From positions 37,836,492 to 37,900,491 of the forward strand of contig NC_054701.1 of NCBI RefSeq assembly GCF_016097555.1: 64,000 nucleotides of DNA, written 5' to 3'. This DNA is from Gigantopelta aegis. Its lineage: Eukaryota > Mollusca > Gastropoda > Neomphalida > Peltospiridae. Below the pieces are notes generated by a model. That model saw only the letters and a list, made by a program, of their open reading frames with translations. It was not told where the DNA came from and made no database searches. Position numbers and translations under genes: made by a program. Positions 54,601 to 62,351 of the stretch are shown in pieces (position 1 is the first letter of the stretch; every line of letters begins with the position of its first letter).

Positions 54601-57430
54601 CCCACATCAGTTCAGGCAGAATCATCTGTTTCGAGTACACGGACCGTTCAGATGGAATTACCCAAGTCCGATACCAGGCCAATTCAGTCGGGAACACTTA
54701 TGTCAGTCCAGTCAGGAATGCCTACGTCTAGCATGAAAACTGTTCAGTCAGAAACATCTATGGCAAACATGCGGAATGTGCAGTCAGAAATGCCCATGTC
54801 AAACATGAGGATTATGCAGTCGGAAATGCCCATGGGAAGCATGAGGACTATTCGGTCAGGATCGTCTGTGTCAACAAACATACGGAATATTCAGTCAGGA
54901 CCATCTGTGTCATCAAACATGAGAAATATTCAGTCAGGACCTTCTGTGTCACCAAACATGAGGAATATTCAGTCAGGACCGTCTGTGTCATCAAACATGA
55001 GGAATATTCAGTCGGAATTGCCGATGTCGAACATGAGGACCATTCAGTCGGAGTCATCCATGCTGAACATGTTGAGAATTCAGTCCGAATCGTCTCTGAT
55101 GAGTTGTAGGTCCAACTCAACAGATTCACTTCTCTTGGACTCTGACTCCAGACATTCTGAAGGCATGTCTCAGCCACCGCCCAGCAATGTCTCGGACTCC
55201 CAGGACAATTCGGTGAAGTTTGATCTTCCTGATGACTTTGACGATGAGGATTCAGAATCAGATGAGTCTGCTTATTTCAACCAGGGCAATCAGGGACCTT
55301 CACAACCAGACCTTTTCACTGGAGGTCCGAGTTATGGATTTTCTTCTTACCCATATCATGACTTTCATCATCAGATTCCCAAGATTGGGCATACAGAGGA
55401 CTCATGGCAGCAGCCTCTGCAATCAGGTCAGTGATTTTTTTTTTTGCATCATTTGCAGGCTATCCATTTCCAGGCTATCCAGCGATCCTACTTTTTTCCT
55501 ACCTTTTTTTCAAATACCTAATTGGTCTTTGTCCTATTTTTCCTACTTTTTTTGTGGCAAAATACCTAATAACAATGTTCTGTTAAAGTGTGCATATTAT
55601 GTATCACTTCAGAATCTTGGAAAACTTATTATAAAAGTTAAACAGTTGTGAGATTTAATAAAAAAAAAATTTTTGCAACAAGATTTATTTGTCTTGGCAC
55701 CATATACATCTCAAACACATATTAAAATTACAATCCGTCAAAGCGGCTAATACAATGATTCGGTCCCAATGATTAACAGGATTAAAATGTACATTATGTA
55801 TGAGAATCACACTTCGCTGTTTTTCACTGAACTCGGATCACTTCGTATTCTGCTGAAACATTGCGACTACATTATGGAAAGCAACGGAAAAGTTAATCAT
55901 GTTAATCTGAAATATTTGAGTGTGCATAGCATTGCCTAAAACATTTAGCCTGCAGGTAATAAAGATAAACGTTATGTTTTCATTACCCCCCATAAATATG
56001 GCAATTAAAATACAGTTTCTTTATATCTTGGTACATATCAAAGTGATACGTCCCACTAGAATGCCAAGTGGGATGTAACAATGAACATGCATCTGCAGTA
56101 ATGACAAACTGTGCCACTTGAGAAAATTATTTGGAAGCCAATCATGTGTAATAGTTTATTTTCCTTGTAATATTTTTAACAAGAAAAAACAAGAAAGTGC
56201 TAAAATAATCCTGGAACAATAGTGTATGTTTTATTGGCTACAAAGTGAGGTCATGGGCGGTCTATAAATAGTGGGGTCACTAATCCACATCTACTGCGCC
56301 GAATCACTGGACATTCAAATTATTTTGGATACAAGGGGGTGCCTACATTTATGTACAATTTTAAAATGTTTATTTTCTACAGACATAAATCAATTTGTAG
56401 TATATCTAAGATTATGCACTGCTTCTTTGGCTCGAGAGACATTTTATAAAGTATTTCACAGTGTTCACATAGAAAATGGTCTTTGAATTCTTAGGTGCGC
56501 CGATAAACTGGACAGCACTGTAGGCAAGACATTTAATTCTGCAGAATTCTTGTTTTAACAAGAAAATGTTCAGATCATCATTGTTTTGGGAGGTGGTAAA
56601 TATAGTAACTGTTTCTTAAAATGTAACGAACACCCTGAATAAGCACTACTACAACGTCACTAACTTGTCTCATTTCAGCCTCAACAAACAACTCGGAGAA
56701 GTCAGCTCATTTAACTAACAACGGAAAGAAATTACGGAAAATAAAACCTGCCGTTAAGAGTGTTCCCGATGATGACCTGTTCGGTGGTCTAGAGCGGATA
56801 ACGCCGTCAGACAGTCCGTTATCGCAGGAGGACCACAGCAATAACAGCAGCACACAGCTACCGATTGCTCCGAACCCGTTCTTACAAGCAGGCCTCGGAG
56901 GCTATTCCTACCCACCTTTCATGGCTCCCAACCCTGGCATGGGCTACCAACCGAACTTCTCGATGGGAATGCCAGCGCCTGTCTCAATGATGCCCAGTGG
57001 TCATCCCGGCATGTTTGGAGCCGGGATGGGTCAGGGCTACCCAGCTCCGGCGATCAGCCAAACCTCGAACACCAGCACAGTGAGCAGCAGTCAGAGTAAC
57101 CAGGGTAACCAGTCGATGGTGTCGCCGGCAGCAGGCCACAACAACCACATGCCCTTTGGGATGCCCTACCAGCAGAGCATGTACGGGTTTGCGCCGCCAC
57201 CCATGTCGTACCCACCGATGCATCCCTTCATGATGCCCAGCGCCAACCCAGCGCCCATGTACATGCCGATGGCGATGCCACCGATGATGAACCAGCCCAT
57301 GACGTATCCCCAGCAGCAGATGGGCCACATGAACCAGTATCAGCAGAACACGAACACTAGTCAGGAGGCTGACTCGAATACTCGCAACACGCCCAATTCC
57401 ACATCCAGTCAAGGGGATCAAGGTGACTGA
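33934..57430 (+). CDS. RAD54L2: RAD54L2/ARIP4 orthologue, SNF2-family ATPase, complete coding region in 21 exons
   Basis: RAD54L2 (ARIP4) is a nuclear SNF2-family DNA-dependent ATPase; the vertebrate protein binds nuclear receptors and is linked to SUMO (family knowledge). The 21 coding exons sum to 5,823 bases, about 1,940 residues, against about 1,470 in human. Order: acidic N-terminus (to about residue 190), basic region [18 protein letters not shown], conserved RRNIR, motif [17 protein letters not shown], then the helicase core with HSMGLGKT (Walker Lys near 445), DEGH near 598-601, [29 protein letters not shown], and [11 protein letters not shown] near 952-962. After the core come a conserved block ending [13 protein letters not shown] (about 1160-1225) and a long low-complexity tail with a Met/Ser/Gln repeat. 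An in-frame TAA at 33904 supports the start; the stop TGA is at 57428. The exon at 33863 is preceded by an acceptor, so a non-coding first exon lies upstream. Tail length is the main departure from vertebrates. Confidence 0.95.
35050..35210 (+). CDS. RAD54L2: RAD54L2 exon 2 of coding region
   Basis: Encodes [20 protein letters not shown] and [18 protein letters not shown], probably coiled helix, conserved next to RRNIR. Acceptor ttccag|ACAAAT, donor ACAAG|gtaagg. Confidence 0.92.
35333..35399. repeat. (TA)n microsatellite followed by T-run
   Basis: About 38 bases of TA dinucleotides, then about 28 T, in a RAD54L2 intron. Confidence 0.9.
35768..36663. mobile_element. Longer CAGGCTTTCTAGA-type element
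   Basis: Left CAGGCTTTCTAGAATACGG, right TATTCTAGAACCCCTG; gcatt flanks both ends. The sub-terminal words ccactggccctatggcaagt (right) and ggcctgatgcccaaggccag (left) resemble the shorter family members. No recognisable ORF. Confidence 0.5.
36770..36859 (+). CDS. RAD54L2: RAD54L2 coding exon 3
   Basis: A 90-base charged exon, [20 protein letters not shown] then [10 protein letters not shown]. Acceptor aaacag|TTGCGG, donor CAAAG|gtaata. Identified by frame continuity and coding character; little family conservation here. Confidence 0.82.
36860..37709. other. RAD54L2 intron, little recognised
   Basis: AT-rich. A 13-base hairpin, cctgttcatggta ... tccatgaacagg, sits near 37180-37211. Confidence 0.45.
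37710..37969 (+). CDS. RAD54L2: RAD54L2 coding exon 4
   Basis: Begins [11 protein letters not shown] followed by an acidic run, the typical layout of a SUMO-interacting motif. Then [18 protein letters not shown] and [14 protein letters not shown], conserved just before the ATPase core. Acceptor ttccag|ATCCG, donor CATCAA|gtgagt. Confidence 0.94.
38205..38520 (+). repeat. Dispersed repeat R2, copy 1
   Basis: Shared with 40597-41012: gatgggtcatattatggt, tgtccggaccatatcttgca, ggaccatcaaacctcacatg, and the end catgtacctcaccagtactc. Family not recognised. Confidence 0.65.
38808..38850. repeat. G-run then T-run
   Basis: About 18 G, then after a few bases about 19 T. Homopolymer lengths are likely unreliable. 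Confidence 0.85.
39022..39370 (+). CDS. RAD54L2: RAD54L2 coding exon 5 (Walker A)
   Basis: [20 protein letters not shown], then [19 protein letters not shown] with the ATP-binding GLGKT, then [20 protein letters not shown] (motif Ia). Acceptor catctag|ATTGG, donor TATAG|gtgagc. Confidence 0.97.
39371..40129. other. RAD54L2 intron, nothing definite
   Basis: AT-rich. The portion 39475-39640 (agctaattgctaatttttac) resembles 53813-53960 and may be an old repeat. Confidence 0.4.
40130..40297 (+). CDS. RAD54L2: RAD54L2 coding exon 6
   Basis: [20 protein letters not shown], then a basic [13 protein letters not shown] and acidic [10 protein letters not shown] segment. Acceptor ttttag|GTGAA, donor GATTG|gtgggt. 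Confidence 0.93.
40597..41012 (+). repeat. Dispersed repeat R2, copy 2
   Basis: Second copy of 38205-38520 in the same orientation, about 100 bases longer because of an extra internal block (ctaggtcactgtgacctac). Confidence 0.65.
41181..41295 (+). CDS. RAD54L2: RAD54L2 coding exon 7 (DEGH box)
   Basis: [20 protein letters not shown] then [18 protein letters not shown]. Motif II is DEGH, the form also found in vertebrate ARIP4 and Rad54 relatives, rather than DEAH. Acceptor ttttag|ATATAC, donor ACAAG|gtacag. Confidence 0.96.
41296..41923. other. RAD54L2 intron with C-run
   Basis: Contains a C-homopolymer (about 41405-41425) and, at 41487-41570, a remnant of the CAGGGCTTCTAGA-type family (tccactagccataggatcag). 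Otherwise AT-rich. Confidence 0.5.
41924..42151 (+). CDS. RAD54L2: RAD54L2 coding exon 8
   Basis: [20 protein letters not shown] (motif III region), [20 protein letters not shown], then [16 protein letters not shown]. Acceptor gtttcag|ACGGAG, donor CAGAG|gtagag. Confidence 0.97.
42477..42590 (-). mobile_element. SINE family 1 fragment
   Basis: Tail and part of body only (tgatttattaatcattggct, gcaaggaatctttttacatg), ending in a (TA)n tract at about 42587-42611. Confidence 0.55.
42724..42901 (+). CDS. RAD54L2: RAD54L2 coding exon 9
   Basis: [40 protein letters not shown] and [13 protein letters not shown]. Acceptor acacag|GCGAGG, donor GTAAG|gtatgt. Confidence 0.95.
42902..43432. other. RAD54L2 intron with internal duplication and G-run
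   Basis: Two diverged copies of a block (ttttggcttagc ... aagactaaatgtt near 42950-43050; ttttggtttagcc ... aagactaaatgtt near 43170-43267) and a run of about 23 G at 43322-43344. Confidence 0.5.
43433..43615 (+). CDS. RAD54L2: RAD54L2 coding exon 10
   Basis: [20 protein letters not shown], then a Lys-rich linker and [10 protein letters not shown]. Acceptor attcag|ATCTGG, donor ATGG|gtgagt. 61 codons. Confidence 0.95.
43616..44252. other. RAD54L2 intron, short duplication
   Basis: A 40-50 base block (aaaaagcctttattttagtttgaatttggctca-like) occurs twice, near 43660 and 43770. Nothing else recognised. Confidence 0.4.
44253..44371 (+). CDS. RAD54L2: RAD54L2 coding exon 11
   Basis: [20 protein letters not shown] then [17 protein letters not shown], the start of the second RecA lobe (motif IV). 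Acceptor tttcag|TCACAG, donor TTCAG|gtaag. Confidence 0.94.
44529..44632 (+). CDS. RAD54L2: RAD54L2 coding exon 12
   Basis: [20 protein letters not shown] then [12 protein letters not shown]. Acceptor gtttcag|CCAAAG, donor TATC|gtaagt. Confidence 0.94.
45247..45346 (+). CDS. RAD54L2: RAD54L2 coding exon 13
   Basis: [20 protein letters not shown] then [11 protein letters not shown]. Acceptor cttgtag|GTCTGG, donor ACCAG|gtaac. Confidence 0.95.
45729..45828. mobile_element. Short palindromic MITE, GGGCCCCGTTCC family, copy 2
   Basis: gggcctcattccaagacgca at the left pairs with the reverse of gatcgcttcatggaatgggg at the right, with an inner GATCTTAG/CTAAGATC-like pair. Related to 5421-5530. Confidence 0.7.
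45881..46086 (+). CDS. RAD54L2: RAD54L2 coding exon 14 (motifs V and VI)
   Basis: [40 protein letters not shown] (motif VI arginines present) and [11 protein letters not shown]. Acceptor tttacag|AGCTGG, donor TCAG|gttagt. Confidence 0.97.
46590..47012 (+). repeat. Dispersed repeat R3, about three diverged tandem units
   Basis: Successive units of about 160 bp, each with a tactattacagat/gtttgactttca block and an agttatgacccttgaa-like block. Also seen at 19655 and 49230. Confidence 0.6.
47105..47178 (+). CDS. RAD54L2: RAD54L2 coding exon 15
   Basis: [20 protein letters not shown] then LLVYE. Acceptor ttgacag|ATCGTG. The donor is the less common gtttgt. Confidence 0.92.
47667..47766 (+). repeat. 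50-bp duplication that doubles a 3' splice site
   Basis: Two 50-bp units (starting cttgccgaataaatt and cttgccgattaaatt) each end in a pyrimidine-containing tract and gatttcag. The second AG is the exon 16 acceptor. Use of the first (47709) would add 50 bases with an in-frame TAA. Confidence 0.85.
47760..47861 (+). CDS. RAD54L2: RAD54L2 coding exon 16
   Basis: [20 protein letters not shown] then [10 protein letters not shown]. The acceptor gatttcag at 47759 is the second of two near-identical acceptor units 50 bases apart; only this one keeps an open frame. Donor CAAAG|gtatta. Confidence 0.9.
47903..48212 (+). mobile_element. SINE family 1, full length, head type b
   Basis: tRNA-like head ggggcgagatttagctcagt, cgattgagtgcccacc and cagaatcaaaccacctc, body ttgttccaaccagtcaaagg, tail ttaaacaaaacaaacttt. 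Confidence 0.82.
48213..49229. other. RAD54L2 intron, nothing recognised
   Basis: AT-rich; ggtccagttgttcaacaatc near 48719 and attgttgaacaacgggtcc near 48991 form an inverted pair that may bound an unidentified MITE. Confidence 0.4.
49230..49372 (+). repeat. Dispersed repeat R3, single unit
   Basis: aatacctcaagatactgagc, aaagtttgactttcatag and agttatgacccttgaattta match units at 46590-47012. Confidence 0.55.
49443..49988 (+). mobile_element. SINE family 1, full length, with a second SINE inserted in its tail
   Basis: Head ggggcgagatatagcccagt and gatcgatctggaatcgattc, body to aaataaaatgtgttgagtg; the tail resumes at about 49945 (tgtgttgagtgcattgttaa) after the minus-strand copy. Confidence 0.82.
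49743..49943 (-). mobile_element. SINE family 1, minus strand, nested in the previous copy
   Basis: Tail piece gaaatgtttttgtttaacaa, body gcaagggatcttttatatgc, head gggatcgatccc-like and ctttaccactgggctatg. Most of the tail half is missing. Confidence 0.75.
50028..50209 (+). CDS. RAD54L2: RAD54L2 coding exon 17
   Basis: [40 protein letters not shown] and [11 protein letters not shown], matching the conserved post-helicase region. Acceptor tttcag|GATCCC. The donor TTTTGT|gtatgc is chosen because it gives the phase that the next exon needs. Confidence 0.9.
50242..50896. mobile_element. Element with long inverted termini, CTAAAGTCTGAACC family, copy 2
   Basis: Left arm ctaaagtctgaaccaaattg, right arm ending ttttggtttggacttag, with internal inverted words as in 28181-29275. 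It starts 32 bases after the exon 17 donor. Confidence 0.75.
50897..51389. other. RAD54L2 intron, nothing recognised
   Basis: AT-rich intron up to the exon 18 acceptor. Confidence 0.45.
51390..51556 (+). CDS. RAD54L2: RAD54L2 coding exon 18
   Basis: [32 protein letters not shown] and [14 protein letters not shown]. Acceptor ccccag|GAGGCC, donor GACAG|gtaacc. Confidence 0.93.
51953..52172 (-). repeat. GC-rich dispersed-repeat-like segment
   Basis: Clearly GC-richer than the surrounding intron, with ctggacggagcaagctgagg and ccagacaggcatgcactac. Its end (ttgttctgaatgt) resembles 5578-5600 (ctctgaatgtgcctgttaaa). I do not recognise the family; a short-repeat origin is inferred. Confidence 0.35.
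52239..52586 (-). mobile_element. Non-autonomous element, CAGGGCTTCTAGA family, copy 3 (minus)
   Basis: The right end tctagaagccctg is the family's start in reverse, and the left end agtcttctagaatttgtata its end. The interior matches 28643-28995 inverted (atgtcatctaaagagggaaa). Flanks cattac/cattaac suggest a degraded duplication. Confidence 0.7.
52853..53150 (+). mobile_element. SINE family 1, full length, head type b
   Basis: Head ggggtaggatttagctcagt, cggttgagtgctcgc and cgcaggatcgaaccacc, body cgttccaaccagtcaaagg, tail gttaaacaaaaaacaaactt. Confidence 0.83.
53349..53570 (+). CDS. RAD54L2: RAD54L2 coding exon 19 (conserved C-terminal block)
   Basis: [20 protein letters not shown] then [15 protein letters not shown], clearly alike in vertebrate ARIP4, then Ser/Thr-rich sequence. 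Acceptor tttcag|ATATTG, donor CAACAG|gtaatg. Confidence 0.95.
53571..54079. other. RAD54L2 intron, possible old repeat
   Basis: 53813-53960 (agggctcgccctatccatcg, aaccagttgctaatttgc) resembles 39475-39640. A block near 53940 (atttggaatttgactcctgg) is repeated near 54030. Confidence 0.4.
54080..55426 (+). CDS. RAD54L2: RAD54L2 coding exon 20 (large exon with repeat)
   Basis: A 1,347-base exon. It opens [18 protein letters not shown], then [19 protein letters not shown], a Ser-rich part, an internal repeat at 54685-55095 (units like [13 protein letters not shown]), an acidic patch [18 protein letters not shown] and an aromatic stretch GYGF-like before the donor ATCAG|gtcagt. Acceptor ttgtag|CCCAAT. 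It looks intrinsically disordered. Confidence 0.9.
54685..55095 (+). repeat. Coding tandem repeat in RAD54L2 tail (about 14-17 codons per unit)
   Basis: About ten units of the form x-M-R-x-I-Q-S-[GE]-x-[SP]-[MV]-S. Units near 54880-55010 ([12 protein letters not shown]) are almost identical at DNA level; outer units are diverged. No stops or frame changes. Confidence 0.88.
55427..56678. other. RAD54L2 last intron, nothing definite
   Basis: 1.25 kb AT-rich intron. A small tandem word (ctatttttcctactttttt-like) near 55485-55550. No exon with consistent phase seen. Confidence 0.45.
56679..57430 (+). CDS. RAD54L2: RAD54L2 last coding exon
   Basis: Acceptor tttcag|CCTCAA. Encodes [20 protein letters not shown], then Pro/Met/Tyr/Gln-rich low-complexity sequence (for example [18 protein letters not shown]) and ends SQGDQGD before TGA at 57428-57430. 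Base composition is GC-richer than the surroundings, as expected for coding DNA. Confidence 0.92.
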
Positions 57431-59454
57431 AAACAATGTGTGTATGGACAACTACTGTTTCATCTCCGTGTATTCTTACATTTCTCTTGGTGTTATTTCG
57501 AGTGCAATGTTGTGTGTGTGTGTGTATGTTTGTGTGTGTATGTATATTATAGTATGTGACCTTTTTTATGTGACCTTTTTTTTTCTCAATCTATTCGACA
57601 ATACACATCTACACATGCTGTGCATGTTTACTATTCTTTGTTGAAAAAAAAAAAAGGAAAAGAGATATATTATCTTTTTTATTGTGACATTAAAAATTAT
57701 TATTAAACCTGTAATTGCTAGATTACTTATTTTTTAGACATTATAGTGCGTTTTCCCTCCATTATTATCAAAGTTGTATTTAATAATTGCTGTGAAGACT
57801 TCAGTTTGGAATGATCATGAGATGTAAAAAAAAATTGCACTGAGTCTAATAACAAAATCGGTGCAGAACAAAAAAGATACACGACTAAAAACAAAGGAGT
57901 TTGGTGATTTTGCTATATTATATCTCTTTTTATAATTTTTACTACATATCACTGTCTGTTAGCGGTTTTTATGGGTCTGGAGAAAAGTCTAATTCAGCAT
58001 CCACTTTACATGTCTATTGGCATTTACTTAAACCCATTCTGTTCAGATAACATGTAAAACGGGTACTGGTAGATATTTACTATACAGTAATGTTTATAGA
58101 TGTACAATATTAATTACTAATTATGGTTTGAGTTGAATGGAGATGAGATATATTTGCGAAGTAATGTACTTGTAATGTGATTTATGGTAAATTAAAAGTG
58201 GCAGTATGTAGCTTTGTTCTATTTATAAAAATCGAAAATTAAAAAGAAAAAAACAACGTATATTACTTTGTTTTGCAGAAAATAAAGTTTACAACTGCAC
58301 AGCACACACAAAAAACTACATTGCATAGTCTTCTACACCCCACCCCTCTTCCCTCAAAAGGAAGGAAAACTTAACAAATAAATTTCCATTTGCAGTAAAG
58401 ACTATTTTACAGTTTATAAAAAATTATTGAAAATCCTGTAATTGTTTTTTATATAAAAGGAAATGTGATATGTTAACTATTTTGAATAAGTCATACAGTT
58501 GGTTAACAACTGTACATGATGTTTCTCAACAAAATACCATTTAATGATTTCTATCAAATGATTTGTATTATGTATATTTAAGAATTTTTAGCTACTGTAA
58601 TCAGATTTGCATAGAAAATTCCACCACTTTCTGTGGATCATGTAGTTTTTTTACTATTTAATATTAGTTGAAACAGAAGATATCCATTGGCTACAAATTA
58701 ATATTGGAAGTATTTTTATCAACCCTTTCCACAATGAAATACGTATTCAACTCTGCTACATGCTGTATGCATTTGGCAAAATATTAAATAATGTTTTCTA
58801 ATTTCTATTAAATGTTATTTAACACAGTTATTTAATCAATTGTATACTTCAAATGGATTCTTATTATCTATTTATTGGAGCTAAAAAAAATACAAATGTT
58901 GGAGGACAAGCAGGCTTGTTACATAGAACATCTTGAATTACATTTTGTGACTTTTTTGTAGCACTTGATGTGGAATTTGTATTATATTAAAGATCATACA
59001 TGTAATGTTATTTTGTGTCCTATTATTAGTATAGATTTAGTTAGGTGTACGTACATATATTTCAGTGAAATATATGGATTTCGGAGAATTGTCTATACAT
59101 TCTTTTGTTACATGTATACAGCACTTTACATACTAGAGTGTGTAAGGTAGATGACCAAATATTTTGACATGAATACATGAATAGGTAATTGTTATAAAAT
59201 TATTAATTGCTCATGTGTTTACTCCACATGTACCATTAAAGTCTGAAACAATGGTATTGTTTTAATTATCTTTATCAGTTTAAGAACATTGTAATTTGGA
59301 TGTTGTACACGTGGTAATGCTTATATTTCACAAGTGTTGTCGTCACTTAAAGCTGCAGTCTGTAGAATGTGTTTAATATTAAGCATTTAGAATAGATCAC
59401 CCAGTTCTGTTTCATACCTAAGATATTGCATTCATTGCATTCATCCAGCTGCAT
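57431..59454 (+). other. RAD54L2 3' UTR and downstream sequence
   Basis: AT-rich DNA after the stop codon, with a (TG)n-like tract at about 57506-57545 and an A-run at 57643. The UTR end is not known; candidate polyadenylation signals are noted separately. Confidence 0.5.
58281..58286 (+). terminator. Candidate polyadenylation signal AATAAA
   Basis: First canonical AATAAA after the RAD54L2 stop, about 850 bases downstream. A second is at 58377-58382. Only the hexamer is seen. Confidence 0.35.
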
Positions 59455-59661
59455 ATTTCTCGTTCCAGCCAGTGCACCACGGCTGGTATATCAAAGGCCA
59501 TGGTGTGTGCTATCCAGTCTGTCGGATGATGCATATAAAAGATACTTTGCTACTAGTTAAAAACTAGAGGGTTTCCTCTCTATGACTGTGTCAAAATGAC
59601 CATATGTTTGACATCCAATAGCCGATGATTAATAATACAATTTTGAATGTGCTCCAGTGGA
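59455..59661 (+). mobile_element. SINE family 1, head-truncated
   Basis: atttctcgttccagccagtg to gacatccaatagccgatgat and tgtgctccagtgg; joined head to head with the next copy. Confidence 0.7.
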
Positions 59662-59662
59662 G

Positions 59663-59803
59663 AACACACACCATGACCTTTGATATACCAGTTGTGGGGC
59701 ACTGGTTGGAACAAGGAAAAACCCCAGTGGGAGAGGGGTCGACTAGGTCCTGCGACCAAAGCACGACAGGTGAGCACTCTACGGACTGACCTAGATCCCG
59801 CTT
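59663..59803 (-). mobile_element. SINE family 1 head half, minus
   Basis: Body cacaccatgacctttgatat, then head gagcactctacggactgacc and tagatcccgct at the right. Confidence 0.65.
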
Positions 59804-60105
59804 CCCATGAACATAGTGCTATGATTTAATTTTCCAGTCTAGCAGATTGCCACAGCACTGAATTTCTCACAAAGTACTTGAAAAAATGTCACAATTCTAA
59901 AGCATGATTAAGGGGCCTTCAAAAAATCTCAACATCTTCTATATGTACAATTTTCATATTGATGGCTCTTCAGTATCCAACTTGGTTGTTTTGATACTTT
60001 GTCTAGAAAATGAGATTTTGTACATCTCGCCACACCATGTTATTTGATATTGCATTGGTTGTGACAGGAGACTACTACCCAAGGTCTACCAAAAAAGAAA
60101 AGAAA

Positions 60106-60279
60106 AAAGGTTGTTTTGTTTTAACGACACAACTAGGGCACGTTGATTTATTAATCATCAGCTATTGGATGTTAAACATTTTGTAATTTTGACATATAGT
60201 GTTAGAGAGAACACCTGCTACTTTTTTCAATTAGTAGCAAGAGATCTTTTATATGCACCATCACATAGACATGATAGCA
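60106..60279 (-). mobile_element. SINE family 1, tail and body only
   Basis: gttttaacgacacaactagg, attaatcatcagctattgga, agatcttttatatgcaccat; the head is absent. Confidence 0.7.
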
Positions 60280-60544
60280 CTAGGGCCTCCAAGAGTACTC
60301 GGGCAGGGGCTGAGTCTAGCAAAGACTCGAGTCTGTTCACAGGACTAGAGTGCAGTGAAAGGAAAATCACTCGTTTAATTTTACTTTTTTTTAATGTCAT
60401 TTTGCTGGTTACATTTTAGGGCTATGAGATATGAAGTAAAACAAAAGAATGCGTGGAATGCAATACAATGGCATGATTTGGCATCTATGTTCAGCGCTGG
60501 AAATAAAATACATAATACTATTTTACTTTATTCCTTACCGGCCA

Positions 60545-60905
60545 TCGGTCTACAGGCTGGTAGGTACTGGGTTCGGATCCCAGTCGAGGCATGGGATTTT
60601 TAATCCAGATACCAACTCCAAACCCTGAGTGAGTGCTCAGCAAGGCTCGATGGGTAGGTGTAAACCACTTGCACCGACCAGTGATCCATAACTGGTTCAA
60701 CAAAGGCCATGGTTTGTGCTATCCTGCCTGTGGGAAGTGCAAATAAAAGATCCCTTGCTGCTAATCGGAAAGAGTAGCCCATGAAGTGGCGACAGCGGGT
60801 TTCTTCTCAAAATCTGTGTGGTCCTTGACCATATGTATGACGCCATATAACCGTAAATAAAATGTGTTGCGTGCGTCGTTAAATAAAACATTTCTTTCTT
60901 TCTTT
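60545..60905 (+). mobile_element. SINE with family-2-like head and family-1 body and tail
   Basis: Head ggctggtaggtactgggttc, then gatcccagtcgaggcatggg and ctcgatgggtaggtgtaaac as in family 2. After 60690 it switches to the family-1 body (caaaggccatggtttgtgct, aaaagatcccttgctgctaa) and the tail gcgtcgttaaataaaacatt. Confidence 0.75.
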
Positions 60906-60983
60906 TTCCTTAGTCTCATGGTCATCTAGTGTAAGTGTCGGGTACTCTGGTCCAGGTCGAGTTTGACCCTCGTGGAGGCCCTA

Positions 60984-61214
60984 GATAGCACATACCATGG
61001 CCTTTGGTGTACCAGTCGTGGTGCATTGGCTGGCGCGAGAAATGGCCCAATGGGCCAGCCCACTGATCAATCCTAGACCGACTGTGCATCAAGTAGCATT
61101 TTACGTTGGATATATGGTCAAGGACCACACATACTGAGGGAGGAAACCCGCTGTCGCCACTTCATGGGCTACTCATTTTCGATTAGCAGCAAGGGATCTT
61201 TGATATGCACTATC
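60984..61214 (-). mobile_element. Rearranged SINE family 1 pieces
   Basis: Body-to-head piece (cctttggtgtaccagtcgtg, gaccgactgtgcatcaa) is followed at about 61104 by a tail-to-body piece (ggtcaaggaccacacatact, agcaagggatctttgatatg), the reverse of normal order. Two truncated copies side by side. Confidence 0.65.
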
Positions 61215-61873
61215 CTTAAACATATATCACCATGTCTGATTTTGTATGTTATTAAAAATACATCAATAACCTATACAAAATAAACTTTGAAACTAAATAA
61301 TCATATAAAATACTCTGAAATACTACAAAATATTACAAGAAGGTATGGAGAAAATGGTTCATGGTCTATAAATCCAAACTGACATTGACACCATTCTGTC
61401 AAACATTTGTTGGATAGTATACCAATTCCATAAATGTTTCCATTGGCTCTGCTTGTAACAAATTCAGAAATGCTTTCATTTGACATTTTATCTCCATGCA
61501 GGGTTTCTAAAAATTACCTGGACTTTTGTCATTTGCATGCGAATATATGACCATATCCTTCAATAGCATAAAATTAAGAGTTTATTCAAAATGTTTTTGT
61601 TTCAAATTGATAAATGGCTCAATGGTAGAGCACTATCATTTAAAATGTGCCAAGGTGTCGATGCACAAGTTATTTATATTGAAACATTAATTGGCTAGTT
61701 CAGTTCCTACTTCAGTCAAAACATTAAGTATTATTTAAATTTTGGAATGGAATCTGTTTGGTTATCTTTTTCTGGAGCTATGATATCGTTGATCACGCAA
61801 TTTATTTCCAACTGCAATCACATGTACATAAAGGTGATGTGCCATCTTGTCTTTGGTGACGAGTTTTAATTAA

Positions 61874-62251
61874 AAGGACTGTCCCGAGTTTGTAGCCATT
61901 GTGAGATGTTTGCGATAACAGAGCCTTGTTAGCGACTACTATTTCATATTAAATACATTTTCTTGTTTATCTTGTTCTGTATATCAAATGTGTTTGTGGT
62001 TGTATACTAATGTTTGTAGCACTCCGTTTTTACTTTAATTTGTGATATATATTTTTTCGTACATACAAAATTATTGGGAGGTAAAATCCGGTTTGGGCTA
62101 CTACAAACATTAGAACAACAACAGACACCTTGAAAATACAAACATTGATATTCTAAAGAAGAAAATGTGTTTAATTTGTATGTTATGTCATCGAAAAGGC
62201 TCTATTGGTCGGAAACATTTTTACAATGGTTGTAAACTCAGGACTGTCCCT
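61874..62251. mobile_element. TTAA-flanked palindromic MITE, copy 2
   Basis: Flanked by TTAA at 61870-61873 and 62252-62255. Termini aaggactgtcccgagttt and aaactcaggactgtccct are inverted partners with a one-base gap. Interior shared with 17968-18356. Confidence 0.75.
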
Positions 62252-62345
62252 TTAAAACCTTTAACTGTTATCACCATAGCAGCATTTTGTATATACAAAA
62301 TATTCATTAAATTGACAACGAACACTAAATAAGAATGATTAAAGT

Positions 62346-62351
62346 TTTATT
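62346..62351 (-). terminator. Possible polyadenylation signal of a convergent minus-strand gene
   Basis: TTTATT on the plus strand reads AATAAA on the minus strand. The region to its right (to 63965) is AT-rich, nearly repeat-free and has no long ORF, as a 3' UTR might. No coding exon of such a gene is in the window. Confidence 0.2.
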
